In this document: positions 1 through 8,376 of the stretch, piece by piece
How the letters are laid out: each line of letters begins with the position of its first letter
Position numbering within the stretch: position 1 is the stretch's first letter
Assembly (NCBI GenBank): GCA_020441225.1
Contig: JAGRMP010000278.1
Span: 1-11,485 of the forward strand
Direction of reading: 5' to 3'
Source of the DNA: Maritimibacter sp.
GTDB taxonomy: Bacteria; Pseudomonadota; Alphaproteobacteria; Rhodobacterales; Rhodobacteraceae
Length of the DNA: 11,485 nucleotides
Notes under the pieces: model-generated
What the model saw: the letters and a program-made list of their open reading frames with translations, nothing else
The model's database searches: none
What the model was told of the DNA's origin: nothing
Made by a program: the position numbers and the translations under genes

Positions 1-824
<824 letters not shown>

Positions 825-1859
825 GTGTTGCGGCGCGACGTGAATGCATGTGGGGTGCCAGTGTTACGTTCGTACGGTTCGCTCGAGATCGGTCGCCTCG
901 TGGCCGCGCTCCTCGTCGTGTTCATCCATTCCGCCCCGCTCTTTCCCATTTCCCCCGCGCTCAACCAGGTGATCGGCCATGGCGTCGGCCGACTGGCCGT
1001 GCCGTTCTTCTTCATCGCCACCGGCTATTTCAGCGCGACGGCGCTGGTCGAGGACCGCTGGCGCTGGGCCCGCCGGATCGCGGCGATGTATTTGCTCTGG
1101 ACCTTGGTCTACGCGCCGCTCTGGCTCATCAAATCGCCCGACGCCGTCACCGCGCTGGGCCATATCGTCTTCGGCTTTCGCCACCTGTGGTACCTGCCCG
1201 CCCTGCTGCTGGGCGGACTGACGTTGAGCTATGCCGCCCGGCTCGGGACGCGCCGTCTGCTCGGGCTTGCCGTCCTGGTGTACCTTGCCGGTGCCGCGCT
1301 TCAGTACGGGCTCAATGCCCGCTGGGACTGGGTGCACCTGGCGGCGCCGGATCTTGCCGCACAGATCCCGCGCAATTTTCTCACCTTCGCCTTCCCGTTC
1401 CTCACGCTCGGCTACGTGATCCGCGTCCAGGACGCGGCGATACGCCGGGTGCCGCCTGTCTGGCTCGGGCTCGCCTATGCGGCCGCGACCCTGGCCTTCG
1501 CGCTCGAATACGCCCTCGTGCAGCATTTCTACGGATCAAACCGGATGGCCGACATCTATGTGGTTCTGATCGTCCTCGCACCCCTGATCTTCGCGGGCCT
1601 TCTGCGCCTGCCCTCCCGGCCGATCGCGCTGCCGCTCGGCGACACCGCGACGTCGCTCTACTTCAACCAGATCTACCTGCTTGCCATCGGCCATACGGTG
1701 CTGGGGTTCGGCAATGTCGGCATGTTCGTCTTCGCCGTGGCCGGCGGGCTCGCTCTGACACCGGTGCTGCGCTGGCTGTCGTACTTTGGACCCTTCCTCG
1801 GGGCGACCCGAAAAAGGGCGGAACCGCGCGGCCCCGCCCTCTCTTCGAATCTGCCCTGA
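825..1859 (+). CDS. Acyltransferase 3 family integral membrane protein
   Basis: This is a polytopic membrane protein of the acyltransferase-3 family (OafA/OpgC-like), which transfers acetyl or succinyl groups to surface polysaccharides, glucans or lipids. The family N-terminal signature is present: SLEIGRLVAALLVVFIHS (residues 19-36) has the conserved Arg24 and, eleven residues later, His35 at the end of TM1, followed by VPFFFIATGYF (residues 59-69) at TM2. About ten hydrophobic helices fill the remaining length, normal for the family at 344 residues. The start is uncertain: GTG at 825 gives the longest form but has no close ribosome-binding site. GTG at 861 would begin the protein eight residues before LEIGRL and has a GTGGGG five bases upstream. 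The target molecule cannot be read from the sequence. Its position between mreB and leuA fits a cell-envelope role but does not prove one. It converges on leuA with nine bases between stop codons. Confidence 0.85.
   Translation: MLRRDVNACGVPVLRSYGSLEIGRLVAALLVVFIHSAPLFPISPALNQVIGHGVGRLAVPFFFIATGYFSATALVEDRWRWARRIAAMYLLWTLVYAPLWLIKSPDAVTALGHIVFGFRHLWYLPALLLGGLTLSYAARLGTRRLLGLAVLVYLAGAALQYGLNARWDWVHLAAPDLAAQIPRNFLTFAFPFLTLGYVIRVQDAAIRRVPPVWLGLAYAAATLAFALEYALVQHFYGSNRMADIYVVLIVLAPLIFAGLLRLPSRPIALPLGDTATSLYFNQIYLLAIGHTVLGFGNVGMFVFAVAGGLALTPVLRWLSYFGPFLGATRKRAEPRGPALSSNLP
1811..1839 (-). terminator. Probable leuA intrinsic terminator, nested in the acyltransferase CDS
   Basis: Read on the minus strand, GGGCGG (1839-1834) and CCGCCC (1821-1816) form a stem, with a GC-rich inner portion, directly followed by five T (1815-1811). 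It lies about 30 bases past the leuA stop codon and wholly inside the 3' end of the convergent acyltransferase gene, so the last residues of that protein (around GATRKRAEPRGP) also encode this RNA structure. On the plus strand the stem precedes that gene's stop codon and has no clean T run. Confidence 0.7.
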
Positions 1860-1868
1860 TCCAGGCGC

Positions 1869-3410
<1,542 letters not shown>

Positions 3411-3476
3411 ATCGGTCTCTTTCCTGGAATCTCAGCCGGTGTGCATGATGTGTGGGGTGTCTGGCGCGGACGGCAT

Positions 3477-3512
3477 CCTCTGAGCGCTCGCGCCGAAAGG
3501 CACGCTCAGAGG
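3477..3512 (-). promoter_or_regulatory. Attenuator-type hairpin in the leuA leader
   Basis: A perfect 10-bp inverted repeat, CCTCTGAGCG (3512-3503) and CGCTCAGAGG (3486-3477) in minus-strand reading, with a 16-base loop that can add a GCC/GGC mini-stem. The upstream arm contains the last Leu codon and the TGA stop of the leader peptide, so a ribosome held at the run of Leu codons a few bases earlier would cover this arm and stop the hairpin forming. A second small hairpin, GGCACG/CGTGCC (3559-3554 with 3549-3544), lies within the peptide gene. The same CGTGCC recurs at 3504-3499, so the GGCACG arm has two alternative partners. There is no T tract after the main hairpin, so if it stops transcription it may do so with Rho, or it may act on translation instead. 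Confidence 0.6.
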
Positions 3513-3592
3513 CGGCTAAGAAGAAGCAGCGCGGCGGCGCCGGGGCACGAGGACGTGCCGGGAGCGAAAATGATATGGGCCGCGTTGGTCAT
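3506..3592 (-). CDS. leuL: leuA leader peptide (28 residues, Leu-rich end)
   Basis: A short reading frame starting MTNAAHIIF and ending AAALLLLSRL followed by TGA, 96 bases before the leuA start. Leucine codons CTG-CTT-CTT-CTT are consecutive (3529-3518), with one more CTC immediately before the stop, so five of the last seven residues are Leu. The stop codon lies inside the first arm of a perfect hairpin. This is the layout of amino-acid attenuator leader peptides, in which stalling at codons for the pathway end product controls the downstream gene. CTT is otherwise uncommon in these GC-rich genes, so three in a row suggests selection for slowly read codons. No Shine-Dalgarno precedes the ATG, but a promoter is placed so that transcription would begin at or near it, as known for the leaderless trpL uORF in Sinorhizobium. 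The peptide is predicted from sequence only. Confidence 0.75.
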   Translation of the reverse strand: MTNAAHIIFAPGTSSCPGAAALLLLSRL

Positions 3593-3599
3593 GGCGCGC

Positions 3600-3627
3600 A
3601 CTATAGCTGCGGCCCCGGGGATGAAAA
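3600..3627 (-). promoter_or_regulatory. Predicted leuA/leader promoter
   Basis: On the minus strand TTTTCA (3627-3622) and TATAGT (3605-3600) are separated by 16 bases and match the sigma-70 consensus at 4 of 6 and 5 of 6 positions. Only seven bases separate the -10 box from the leader peptide ATG at 3592, so the predicted transcription start falls at or within a base or two of that ATG. Confidence 0.55.
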
Positions 3628-4164
3628 CCCTTTATTGGGTCCGCAATTCTGACCCACCGGAACGGGTCCGCACCCGAAGCGCCCGTACCGTTCCGGCCGC
3701 CGCAGCGACCCCGGGCGTCCGCCCGGCGCCACCGGCCCGCCCCGATCCATCGGCGCCGCAGCCGGGCAGGGTCGAGACCGGGGCATAGGCGAAAGGCGGT
3801 TCGCACGTTCATCCCATGCGCCCTGGAACGACGCCTGCCCAGCACACCTTGTATCGCAGAACGACGACGCCGGGGCTGCCTGCGGATTCGGGCCGGGTTG
3901 GTTCCACCGCCCGGGAGACGAAAACACTCTGGAATTCCTGAATGCGTTGATTTGCCGCGCACGTAGCACTTGACCTCGACCTTCCGACATATTCCGCGGC
4001 ATTATGGGTCGCAGGCCTGAGTGATTCGGATATTACTGGACCCGTGTAAAGTTTTCGCTCAGAAAGGGTCGCAACTGCCGATGTCCGGGCGCCCGCGTTG
4101 CGAGTGCCGCGGGCGGACCGAAATGCACAGGATCGCCACGGGAGCGTTAAGGAGAAGCCGCTCA
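3628..4164. other. Divergent intergenic region between the leuA leader promoter and tetR
   Basis: I see no gene in this 537-base stretch; its open frames are Arg/Pro-rich shadows. It contains an inverted repeat at 3657-3696 and a directly repeated GGGTCCGCA (3637-3645 and 3664-3672) just upstream of the leu promoter. The part nearest tetR (about 3925-4060) is more AT-rich and contains TTGACC (3970-3975), but no convincing -10 hexamer at normal spacing, so the tetR promoter cannot be fixed. TAAGGAGA at 4148-4155 is the tetR ribosome-binding site. Confidence 0.5.
3657..3696. repeat. 9-bp inverted repeat upstream of the leu promoter
   Basis: CCGGAACGG (3657-3665) and CCGTTCCGG (3688-3696) are perfect complements separated by 22 bases that contain a smaller CGGG/CCCG stem (3663-3666 with 3673-3676). 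No T run follows on either strand. It lies about 30-70 bases upstream of the predicted leu -35 box, so it could be a protein-binding site or a cruciform, or simply GC-rich noise. Confidence 0.45.
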
Positions 4165-4782
4165 ATGTCAGAACCCCGAAAACGGAAAAGCGCTGCGGAC
4201 CGACGGGCGGAAATCGTCGAGACCGCAATCCGGCTCTCGGCAGAGATCGGCCCCGACCGTGTCACGACACAACATCTCGCCGATGAGGTGGGGGTTACGC
4301 AGCCCGCGATCTTTCGGCATTTCGCCACCAAGGGCGATATCTGGCTTGCGGTGGGCGATCACATCGTCGCCGAGATGAACGGGCTGCACAGCGATGGACC
4401 GACCGACGGCGGATCCGACCCGCATGGCGACCCGCACGGCGCATTGCAGCGGATCGTCGGTCACCACTTCGTCCATATCGCCGCCAAGCCCGCCATCCCG
4501 GCGATCCTCTACTCGCGCGAACTCCAGGCCGAGAGCGATGCGCTGAGGACCAAGTTCTCCGAAGTGCTCGACAAGCGCTGCTCGGCGCTCGCCGGGATCA
4601 TCCGCGACGGCCAGGACCGCGGCGTTCTGCGCGCCGACCTCGTCGCCGAAGATGCCGCACGGTTGATTTCCGAAGCGGTCCAGGGCCTGTCGATGCGCTG
4701 GCTGCTCGACGGTTGCACCTACGATATCGCCGATGCGGGCCCCCGGGTGCTCGCGCCGCTGTTCGACGCCTTCCGCGCCTAG
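4165..4782 (+). CDS. TetR/AcrR family transcriptional regulator
   Basis: A 205-residue one-component regulator. The N-terminal TetR DNA-binding domain is clear: RRAEIVETAIRLSAEIG (residues 13-29) is helix 1, and TTQHLADEVGVTQPAIFRHF (34-53) is the helix-turn-helix with the family's typical xxIFRHFxxKxxI ending. The remaining helical part (about 65-200) would bind a ligand and form the dimer; it is divergent and gives no ligand clue. I start at ATG 4165 because AAGGAG lies ten bases upstream and the HTH is then at normal distance from the N-terminus; the open frame extends 48 codons further upstream without family-like sequence. It reads toward sqr, 358 bases away, and is the only regulator beside it, so control of sqr, of itself, or of both is a reasonable guess. 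It may act elsewhere. Confidence 0.92.
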   Translation: MSEPRKRKSAADRRAEIVETAIRLSAEIGPDRVTTQHLADEVGVTQPAIFRHFATKGDIWLAVGDHIVAEMNGLHSDGPTDGGSDPHGDPHGALQRIVGHHFVHIAAKPAIPAILYSRELQAESDALRTKFSEVLDKRCSALAGIIRDGQDRGVLRADLVAEDAARLISEAVQGLSMRWLLDGCTYDIADAGPRVLAPLFDAFRA

Positions 4783-5140
4783 TTTCCGGGCTCAACGTCC
4801 GGGCCCAGCTTCCAGCCCCGAGCCGGCGCCCGCCGCCGGCAAGACGGAGGCTCACCCGCCACCGGCGCGGTCGCACGCCGAAGCGCCCAAATGCCGCCCC
4901 TCGCGCCGGACCCTGGCCCCGCGCCGACGGGCAGCACCGACGCACCGCTTTGAGCGGCCCGCAGCGCTGCGGGACCGTCATATTCAATTTGCGGCGTAAC
5001 ATTGCTTTGTATTTTCGCCCGGAGGCGATAGAGTCTTTCAACGTCGCGCGAACGGCTAGGGACGTCCGCCGGGGAAATCGCCCCTGTGGACGAGGAGAGC
5101 GGGTCGGCCAAACCACCCGCGTCACAAAAAGGGAGTGAGC
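4783..5140. other. Intergenic region between tetR and sqr, with the likely sqr promoter
   Basis: No gene is seen in these 358 bases. The first half is very GC-rich and ends in the palindrome at 4955-4977. An abrupt AT-rich patch (about 4978-5045) follows and is the best place for the sqr promoter. One weak candidate is TTGTAT (5007-5012) with TAGAGT (5029-5034), 16 bases apart, each matching consensus at 4 of 6. An imperfect dyad CAAT-N12-ATTG (4985-5004) overlaps it and could be an operator. The ATTC-N8-GAAT type site known for SqrR/BigR repressors was not found. The sqr ribosome-binding site GGGAG is at 5131-5135. Confidence 0.45.
4955..4977 (+). terminator. GC-rich palindrome after tetR, possible weak terminator or operator
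   Basis: CCCGCAGCGCTGCGGG (4958-4973) is a perfect 16-bp palindrome that extends by three further pairs across one bulged A (CGG at 4955-4957 with CCG at 4975-4977). It lies 175 bases past the tetR stop. The downstream sequence is AT-rich but has no solid T run, so termination is uncertain. A perfect palindrome just before the sqr promoter patch could instead be a protein-binding site. Confidence 0.3.
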
Positions 5141-6424
5141 ATGGCACATGTTGTCATTCTGGGGGCCGGCCTTGGCGGGACCATCCAGGCCTATGAACTC
5201 AAGGACACACTGACGCGCAGCGACAAGATCACGGTTATTTCCAACAAACCGTATTTCCAGTTTACCCCGTCCAACCCGTGGGCGGGCGTCGGCTGGCGCA
5301 ACCAGGACGACCTGACGGTCGATCTCGAACCGGTGATGCGCCGCAGGGGAATCGACTTCATCTGCGACGGCGCCGCCAAGCTGGTGCCGGACGAGAACAA
5401 AGTCATCCTCGAGTCGGGCCGCGAAGTCGAATACGACCACCTGATCATTGCCACCGGGCCCGAGCTCGCCTTTGACGAGATCGAGGGATTTGGCCCGGAC
5501 AAATTCACCAATTCCGTCTGCCACGTCGAAGACGCCTGCAAGTCCGGCGGCCCCGGCGGCACCTGGGAGAAATTCTGCGCCGATCCCGGCCCGATCGTCG
5601 TCGGCGCCGTGCAGGGCGCGTCGTGCTTCGGCCCGGCCTACGAATACCTGCTCACGCTCGACACCGATCTGCGCAAGCGCAAGATCAAGAACAAGGTGCC
5701 GATGACCTTCGTCACATCCGAACCCTACGTCGGCCATCTCGGCCTCGGCGGGGTCGGTGACACCAAGGGCATGCTCGAGTCGATCATGCGGGACCGCGAC
5801 ATCAAGTGGATCACTTCGGCGAAGGTCGACAAGTTCACCGAGGACGCGGTGCACATCACCGAGTTCGATGACGACGGCAACGAGAAGAAGAAGACCGAGG
5901 TCCCCGGCAAGTACAAGATGATGCTGCCGGCCTTCCGCGGCATTCCGGCGCTGATGGGGATCGAAGGCCTAGTGAACCCGCGCGGCTTCGTGATCGTCGA
6001 CCAGCACCAGCGCAACCCGAAGTACCGCAACATCTGGGGTATCGGGGTTGCCATCGCGATCGCGCCGCCGGTCGTCACGCCGGTGCCCACGGGTGTGCCG
6101 AAGACCGGATTCATGATCGAGTCGATGGTCACCGCCACGGCCCACAACCTGCCCCGCGTGCTGCGCGGCGAGGAGCCCAACGAACTGCCGAGCTGGAACG
6201 CGCTGTGCCTCGCCGACTTCGGAGACCGCGGCGCCGCCTTCCTGGCGATGCCGCAGAACCCGCCGCGCAACGTCAACTGGTCGGGCGAAGGCAAGTGGGT
6301 CCACTGGGCCAAGCTCGCCTTCGAATGGTACTTCATGCGGAAGATCAAGAAAGGCGTGTCCGAGCCGGTCTATGAGAAGATGATCATGAAAATGATGAAG
6401 ATCAACAAGCTCGACGCCAAGTAG
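5141..6424 (+). CDS. sqr: Sulfide:quinone oxidoreductase (type I-like)
   Basis: A membrane-associated flavoprotein (EC 1.8.5.4) that oxidises sulfide to sulfane sulfur or polysulfide and passes the electrons to the quinone pool. At 427 residues it has the length of Rhodobacter Sqr. The FAD-binding GAGLGG is at residues 8-13, the second dinucleotide-fold strand IIATGP at 102-107, and the family stretch GAVQGASCFGPAYEY at 155-169. Three cysteines, Cys127, Cys162 and Cys356 (ALCLADFGD), fall where the catalytic Cys residues of Rhodobacter capsulatus and Acidithiobacillus ferrooxidans enzymes lie. Cys75, Cys133 and Cys146 are extra. TPVPTGVPKTGFMIESM (313-329) is also typical. The Lys/Met-rich end (about 398-427) resembles the amphipathic membrane-binding tail. 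I prefer ATG 5141, five bases after GGGAG, over an in-frame GTG six bases earlier. No persulfide dioxygenase or rhodanese gene is adjacent. Confidence 0.94.
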   Translation: MAHVVILGAGLGGTIQAYELKDTLTRSDKITVISNKPYFQFTPSNPWAGVGWRNQDDLTVDLEPVMRRRGIDFICDGAAKLVPDENKVILESGREVEYDHLIIATGPELAFDEIEGFGPDKFTNSVCHVEDACKSGGPGGTWEKFCADPGPIVVGAVQGASCFGPAYEYLLTLDTDLRKRKIKNKVPMTFVTSEPYVGHLGLGGVGDTKGMLESIMRDRDIKWITSAKVDKFTEDAVHITEFDDDGNEKKKTEVPGKYKMMLPAFRGIPALMGIEGLVNPRGFVIVDQHQRNPKYRNIWGIGVAIAIAPPVVTPVPTGVPKTGFMIESMVTATAHNLPRVLRGEEPNELPSWNALCLADFGDRGAAFLAMPQNPPRNVNWSGEGKWVHWAKLAFEWYFMRKIKKGVSEPVYEKMIMKMMKINKLDAK

Positions 6425-6532
6425 GCGGGGCCCGGAAGGGACGGAAAATTCGCTCCGAAAATCCTTGGCAATCATGGATTTACGGAAGTATCCCCGACCC
6501 TGGCCAGGCCTTCCGCCTTGCGAATGACATGT

Positions 6533-6560
6533 GGGCCGTCCGATCCGGGCGGCCCTTTTT
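6533..6560 (+). terminator. Intrinsic terminator of sqr
   Basis: GGGCCGTCC (6533-6541) pairs with GGGCGGCCC (6547-6555) through nine pairs including one G-T wobble, with a five-base loop, and is followed by five T (6556-6560). It lies about 110 bases past the sqr stop and 22 bases before the end of the convergent gene. The minus strand has no T run after the stem, so it serves sqr only. Confidence 0.85.
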
Positions 6561-6582
6561 CCTGGCAGGTACCGCTGGCCGC

Positions 6583-7512
6583 TCAGCCCTCCTCTGCCGG
6601 TGCGACCCCGGTCACCACCCCCGCCGCGATCAGCGCGTCCCGGTCCGGATACCACATGTCCGCGGCGGGCGCGCTGAACATCCGGTCGAGAAACCAGGGC
6701 GCGACGCCGGCCGCCTCGAAACGGGCGCGGTCGCTGGCCTGTTCGCGGCCGGGATCGGCGTGCAGGAGCGCATAGCCCACATCGCTCCGGTACTGGTGAA
6801 ACCCGAGCCGTCCGCCGGGGGCCAGCCGCCGCCCGACGCCGCCGATGAAGGCGAGCGTACAGGCCGAGCTGCAGTCGCCCCGCACCAGCGTGTCGAGGCC
6901 GCGGTCGTGAATCAGCCGCGCCACGCCGCGGGCCGCGTAGATATTGCCGCCCCGGCTGTCGAGCACGATCTGTGCGACCCCGGGATGGGCCGCGAGCGCA
7001 GCCGCCAGCCGGTCTGTAACCCCGAGCTCGAACGACCCGGCCAGCACCAGGCTCTGACCGTCGTCGCTGGGCGTGAGACTGTAGCGCGCCGCGCGGGCGC
7101 GTTCGGTCTCGCGCTGGATCGCGAGGTGGTCGGGCCGGTCCAGGCTCGCCTGCCAGGCGTCGAGCCCGTAGGTCAGCACCCACAGGAAGGCAAGGCCGGT
7201 GGCGATCTCGGCGCCCCAGACCGGGGCCATTGCGCCGCTGGACCGCGCGTGCGCCTCGGCGGCGCGGATCACGCCCACGGCCTGCCAGACGAACAGCCCG
7301 CCGTGGAACACGAGCGCGAACGCGAGCACCAGCCCGGGCCTGTCCACCGCCGGCGCCCCCGGCCCGTCCAGAAGCCGGTCATGCAGGGCAAAGACGGCGA
7401 TCCGGACCAGCACCATGTTGACCCAGAAGGACCAGGCCAACCCCTGCGTCCCGGTCCAATGCGCCACCCCGTATGCCCAGGCCCTGCCGATCGGACGCTC
7501 CCTTTTGCTCAC
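6583..7512 (-). CDS. Membrane-anchored ClpP/crotonase-fold protein (COG3904-like)
   Basis: The N-terminal third has three hydrophobic helices (about residues 20-40, 60-84 and 100-120), starting with an HW-x-G-x(6)-FWVN motif that I recall from other alphaproteobacterial membrane proteins. A soluble domain of about 180 residues follows and matches the ClpP/crotonase fold. VLDSRGGNIYAA (183-194) corresponds to the ClpP oxyanion strand NSPGG, RGDCSSACTLAFIGG (211-225) to the nucleophile turn with Ser216, and LGFHQY (236-241) to the strand carrying the catalytic His239. A Ser-His pair is thus present; the third member is not obvious. Such proteins are predicted serine peptidases of unknown substrate, exported or membrane-facing. 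Cys214 and Cys218 flank the serine and could form a disulfide, which would suit a periplasmic location. The start is unsure: GTG 7512 was chosen, and TTG 7539 would add nine residues; neither has a clear ribosome-binding site. It converges on sqr. Confidence 0.8.
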   Translation of the reverse strand: MSKRERPIGRAWAYGVAHWTGTQGLAWSFWVNMVLVRIAVFALHDRLLDGPGAPAVDRPGLVLAFALVFHGGLFVWQAVGVIRAAEAHARSSGAMAPVWGAEIATGLAFLWVLTYGLDAWQASLDRPDHLAIQRETERARAARYSLTPSDDGQSLVLAGSFELGVTDRLAAALAAHPGVAQIVLDSRGGNIYAARGVARLIHDRGLDTLVRGDCSSACTLAFIGGVGRRLAPGGRLGFHQYRSDVGYALLHADPGREQASDRARFEAAGVAPWFLDRMFSAPAADMWYPDRDALIAAGVVTGVAPAEEG

Positions 7513-7639
7513 AATCTGTGCACGCGCTGCCGTTGCCAACGGTCGGGCACCGCCCCGACCCTGTCAACCGGCCCTCTCGCCCCCTCCCCGCCTTGACCCG
7601 CTCCCGCGACATGTTAGCGTCGTCCGGTGGGGACAGGAC

Positions 7640-8356
7640 ATGCGCCAGGACATCACTGCGGCCATCCGGAAATGCCACCTGTTCACAGGGGCGGACGAGG
7701 CCAGCGTCGCGGCGCTGGCGCGCGCCAGCCGTTTCGTGCGCTTCCGCAGCCGCCAGGTGCTGTTCATGGCCGGTGACCCGCCCGACGGGCTCTACGTGCT
7801 GCAATCGGGGCTGGTGCGGATCTGGATCGCCGATGAGGACGGGCGCGAGCTGACCATCGCGCTGATGGAGCCGGGCGACCCCTTCGGCGAGATCGCCCTG
7901 CTCGACGGCCTGCCCCGCACCGCCAATGCCACCGCGCTCGAGCCGACCGAATGCCTCGTCACTCCGCCCACCGCCCTCGACGCCGCGCTCGAGGACAACC
8001 TCAAACTCGCCCGCCACCTGATCGACCTCTTGTGCGAGCATTTGCGCCGCAACACCCAGGAGATGGGCGCCTTCGCCTTTCTCGACCTCGACAGCCGACT
8101 GGCGCAGAAACTCCACGACCTCGCCGTCACCCATGGCCATATCGACGGCGGCGCGGCCCGGTTCACCCGCAGATTCTCGCAATCCGACCTCGCCCAGATG
8201 CTCGGCGTGACCCGCGAGGCGGTGAACAAGCGGCTCGGCGCCTTTGCCCATGACGGGCTGATCCGCCGCGAGGGCGGCGAGACCACGGTGCCCGATCTGT
8301 CGGCCCTTGCCGCCCGCGCCCGCGCCGGCGAAGGGCTGATCCGCCGCGGCGCCTGA
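7640..8356 (+). CDS. Crp/Fnr family transcriptional regulator
   Basis: A 238-residue regulator. Residues 12-118 form the cyclic-nucleotide-binding beta barrel. The phosphate-binding cassette FGEIALLDGLPRTANA (82-97) keeps the Gly-Glu and Arg-Thr of cAMP-binding members (CRP G71, E72, R82, S83). A dimerisation helix covers about 112-145. The winged HTH covers about 150-218, with FSQSDLAQMLGVTREAVNKRL (179-199). In the recognition helix Arg192 and Glu193 match CRP R180 and E181, and Lys197 replaces R185, so TGTGA-like half-sites are plausible. Only three cysteines (12, 105, 132) occur, without an FNR-type cluster, so an oxygen-sensing Fe-S role is unlikely. ATG 7640 follows GGGGA by six bases. 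TTGACC (7593-7598) lies upstream, but no good -10 follows at normal spacing. It is divergent from the ClpP-like gene and converges on lysE with a 20-base gap. Confidence 0.92.
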   Translation: MRQDITAAIRKCHLFTGADEASVAALARASRFVRFRSRQVLFMAGDPPDGLYVLQSGLVRIWIADEDGRELTIALMEPGDPFGEIALLDGLPRTANATALEPTECLVTPPTALDAALEDNLKLARHLIDLLCEHLRRNTQEMGAFAFLDLDSRLAQKLHDLAVTHGHIDGGAARFTRRFSQSDLAQMLGVTREAVNKRLGAFAHDGLIRREGGETTVPDLSALAARARAGEGLIRRGA

Positions 8357-8376
8357 CCCGCCCGGCTCAGCCCGGT

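Noticed and set aside
3432..3476. A 14-codon minus-strand frame (MPSAPDTPHIMHTG) right after the leuA attenuator hairpin
   Set aside because: Its ATG abuts the hairpin arm with no room for a ribosome-binding site, and it has no Leu codons; probably chance, though a second leader cannot be excluded.
6043..6075. Loss of a catalytic cysteine in SQR at GVAIAIAPP, where many homologues read GVCVAI
   Set aside because: By spacing from Cys162 the catalytic third cysteine corresponds to Cys356 in ALCLADFGD, which is present; the other position is not a catalytic cysteine.
5969..7183. A 404-codon minus-strand open frame across the sqr end and the ClpP-like gene
   Set aside because: Crosses a strong terminator and two well-supported genes; composition is that of an antisense shadow.
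7640..8356. Oxygen-sensing FNR assignment for the Crp/Fnr-family protein
   Set aside because: It has only three scattered cysteines and lacks the N-terminal Cys cluster required for a 4Fe-4S centre.
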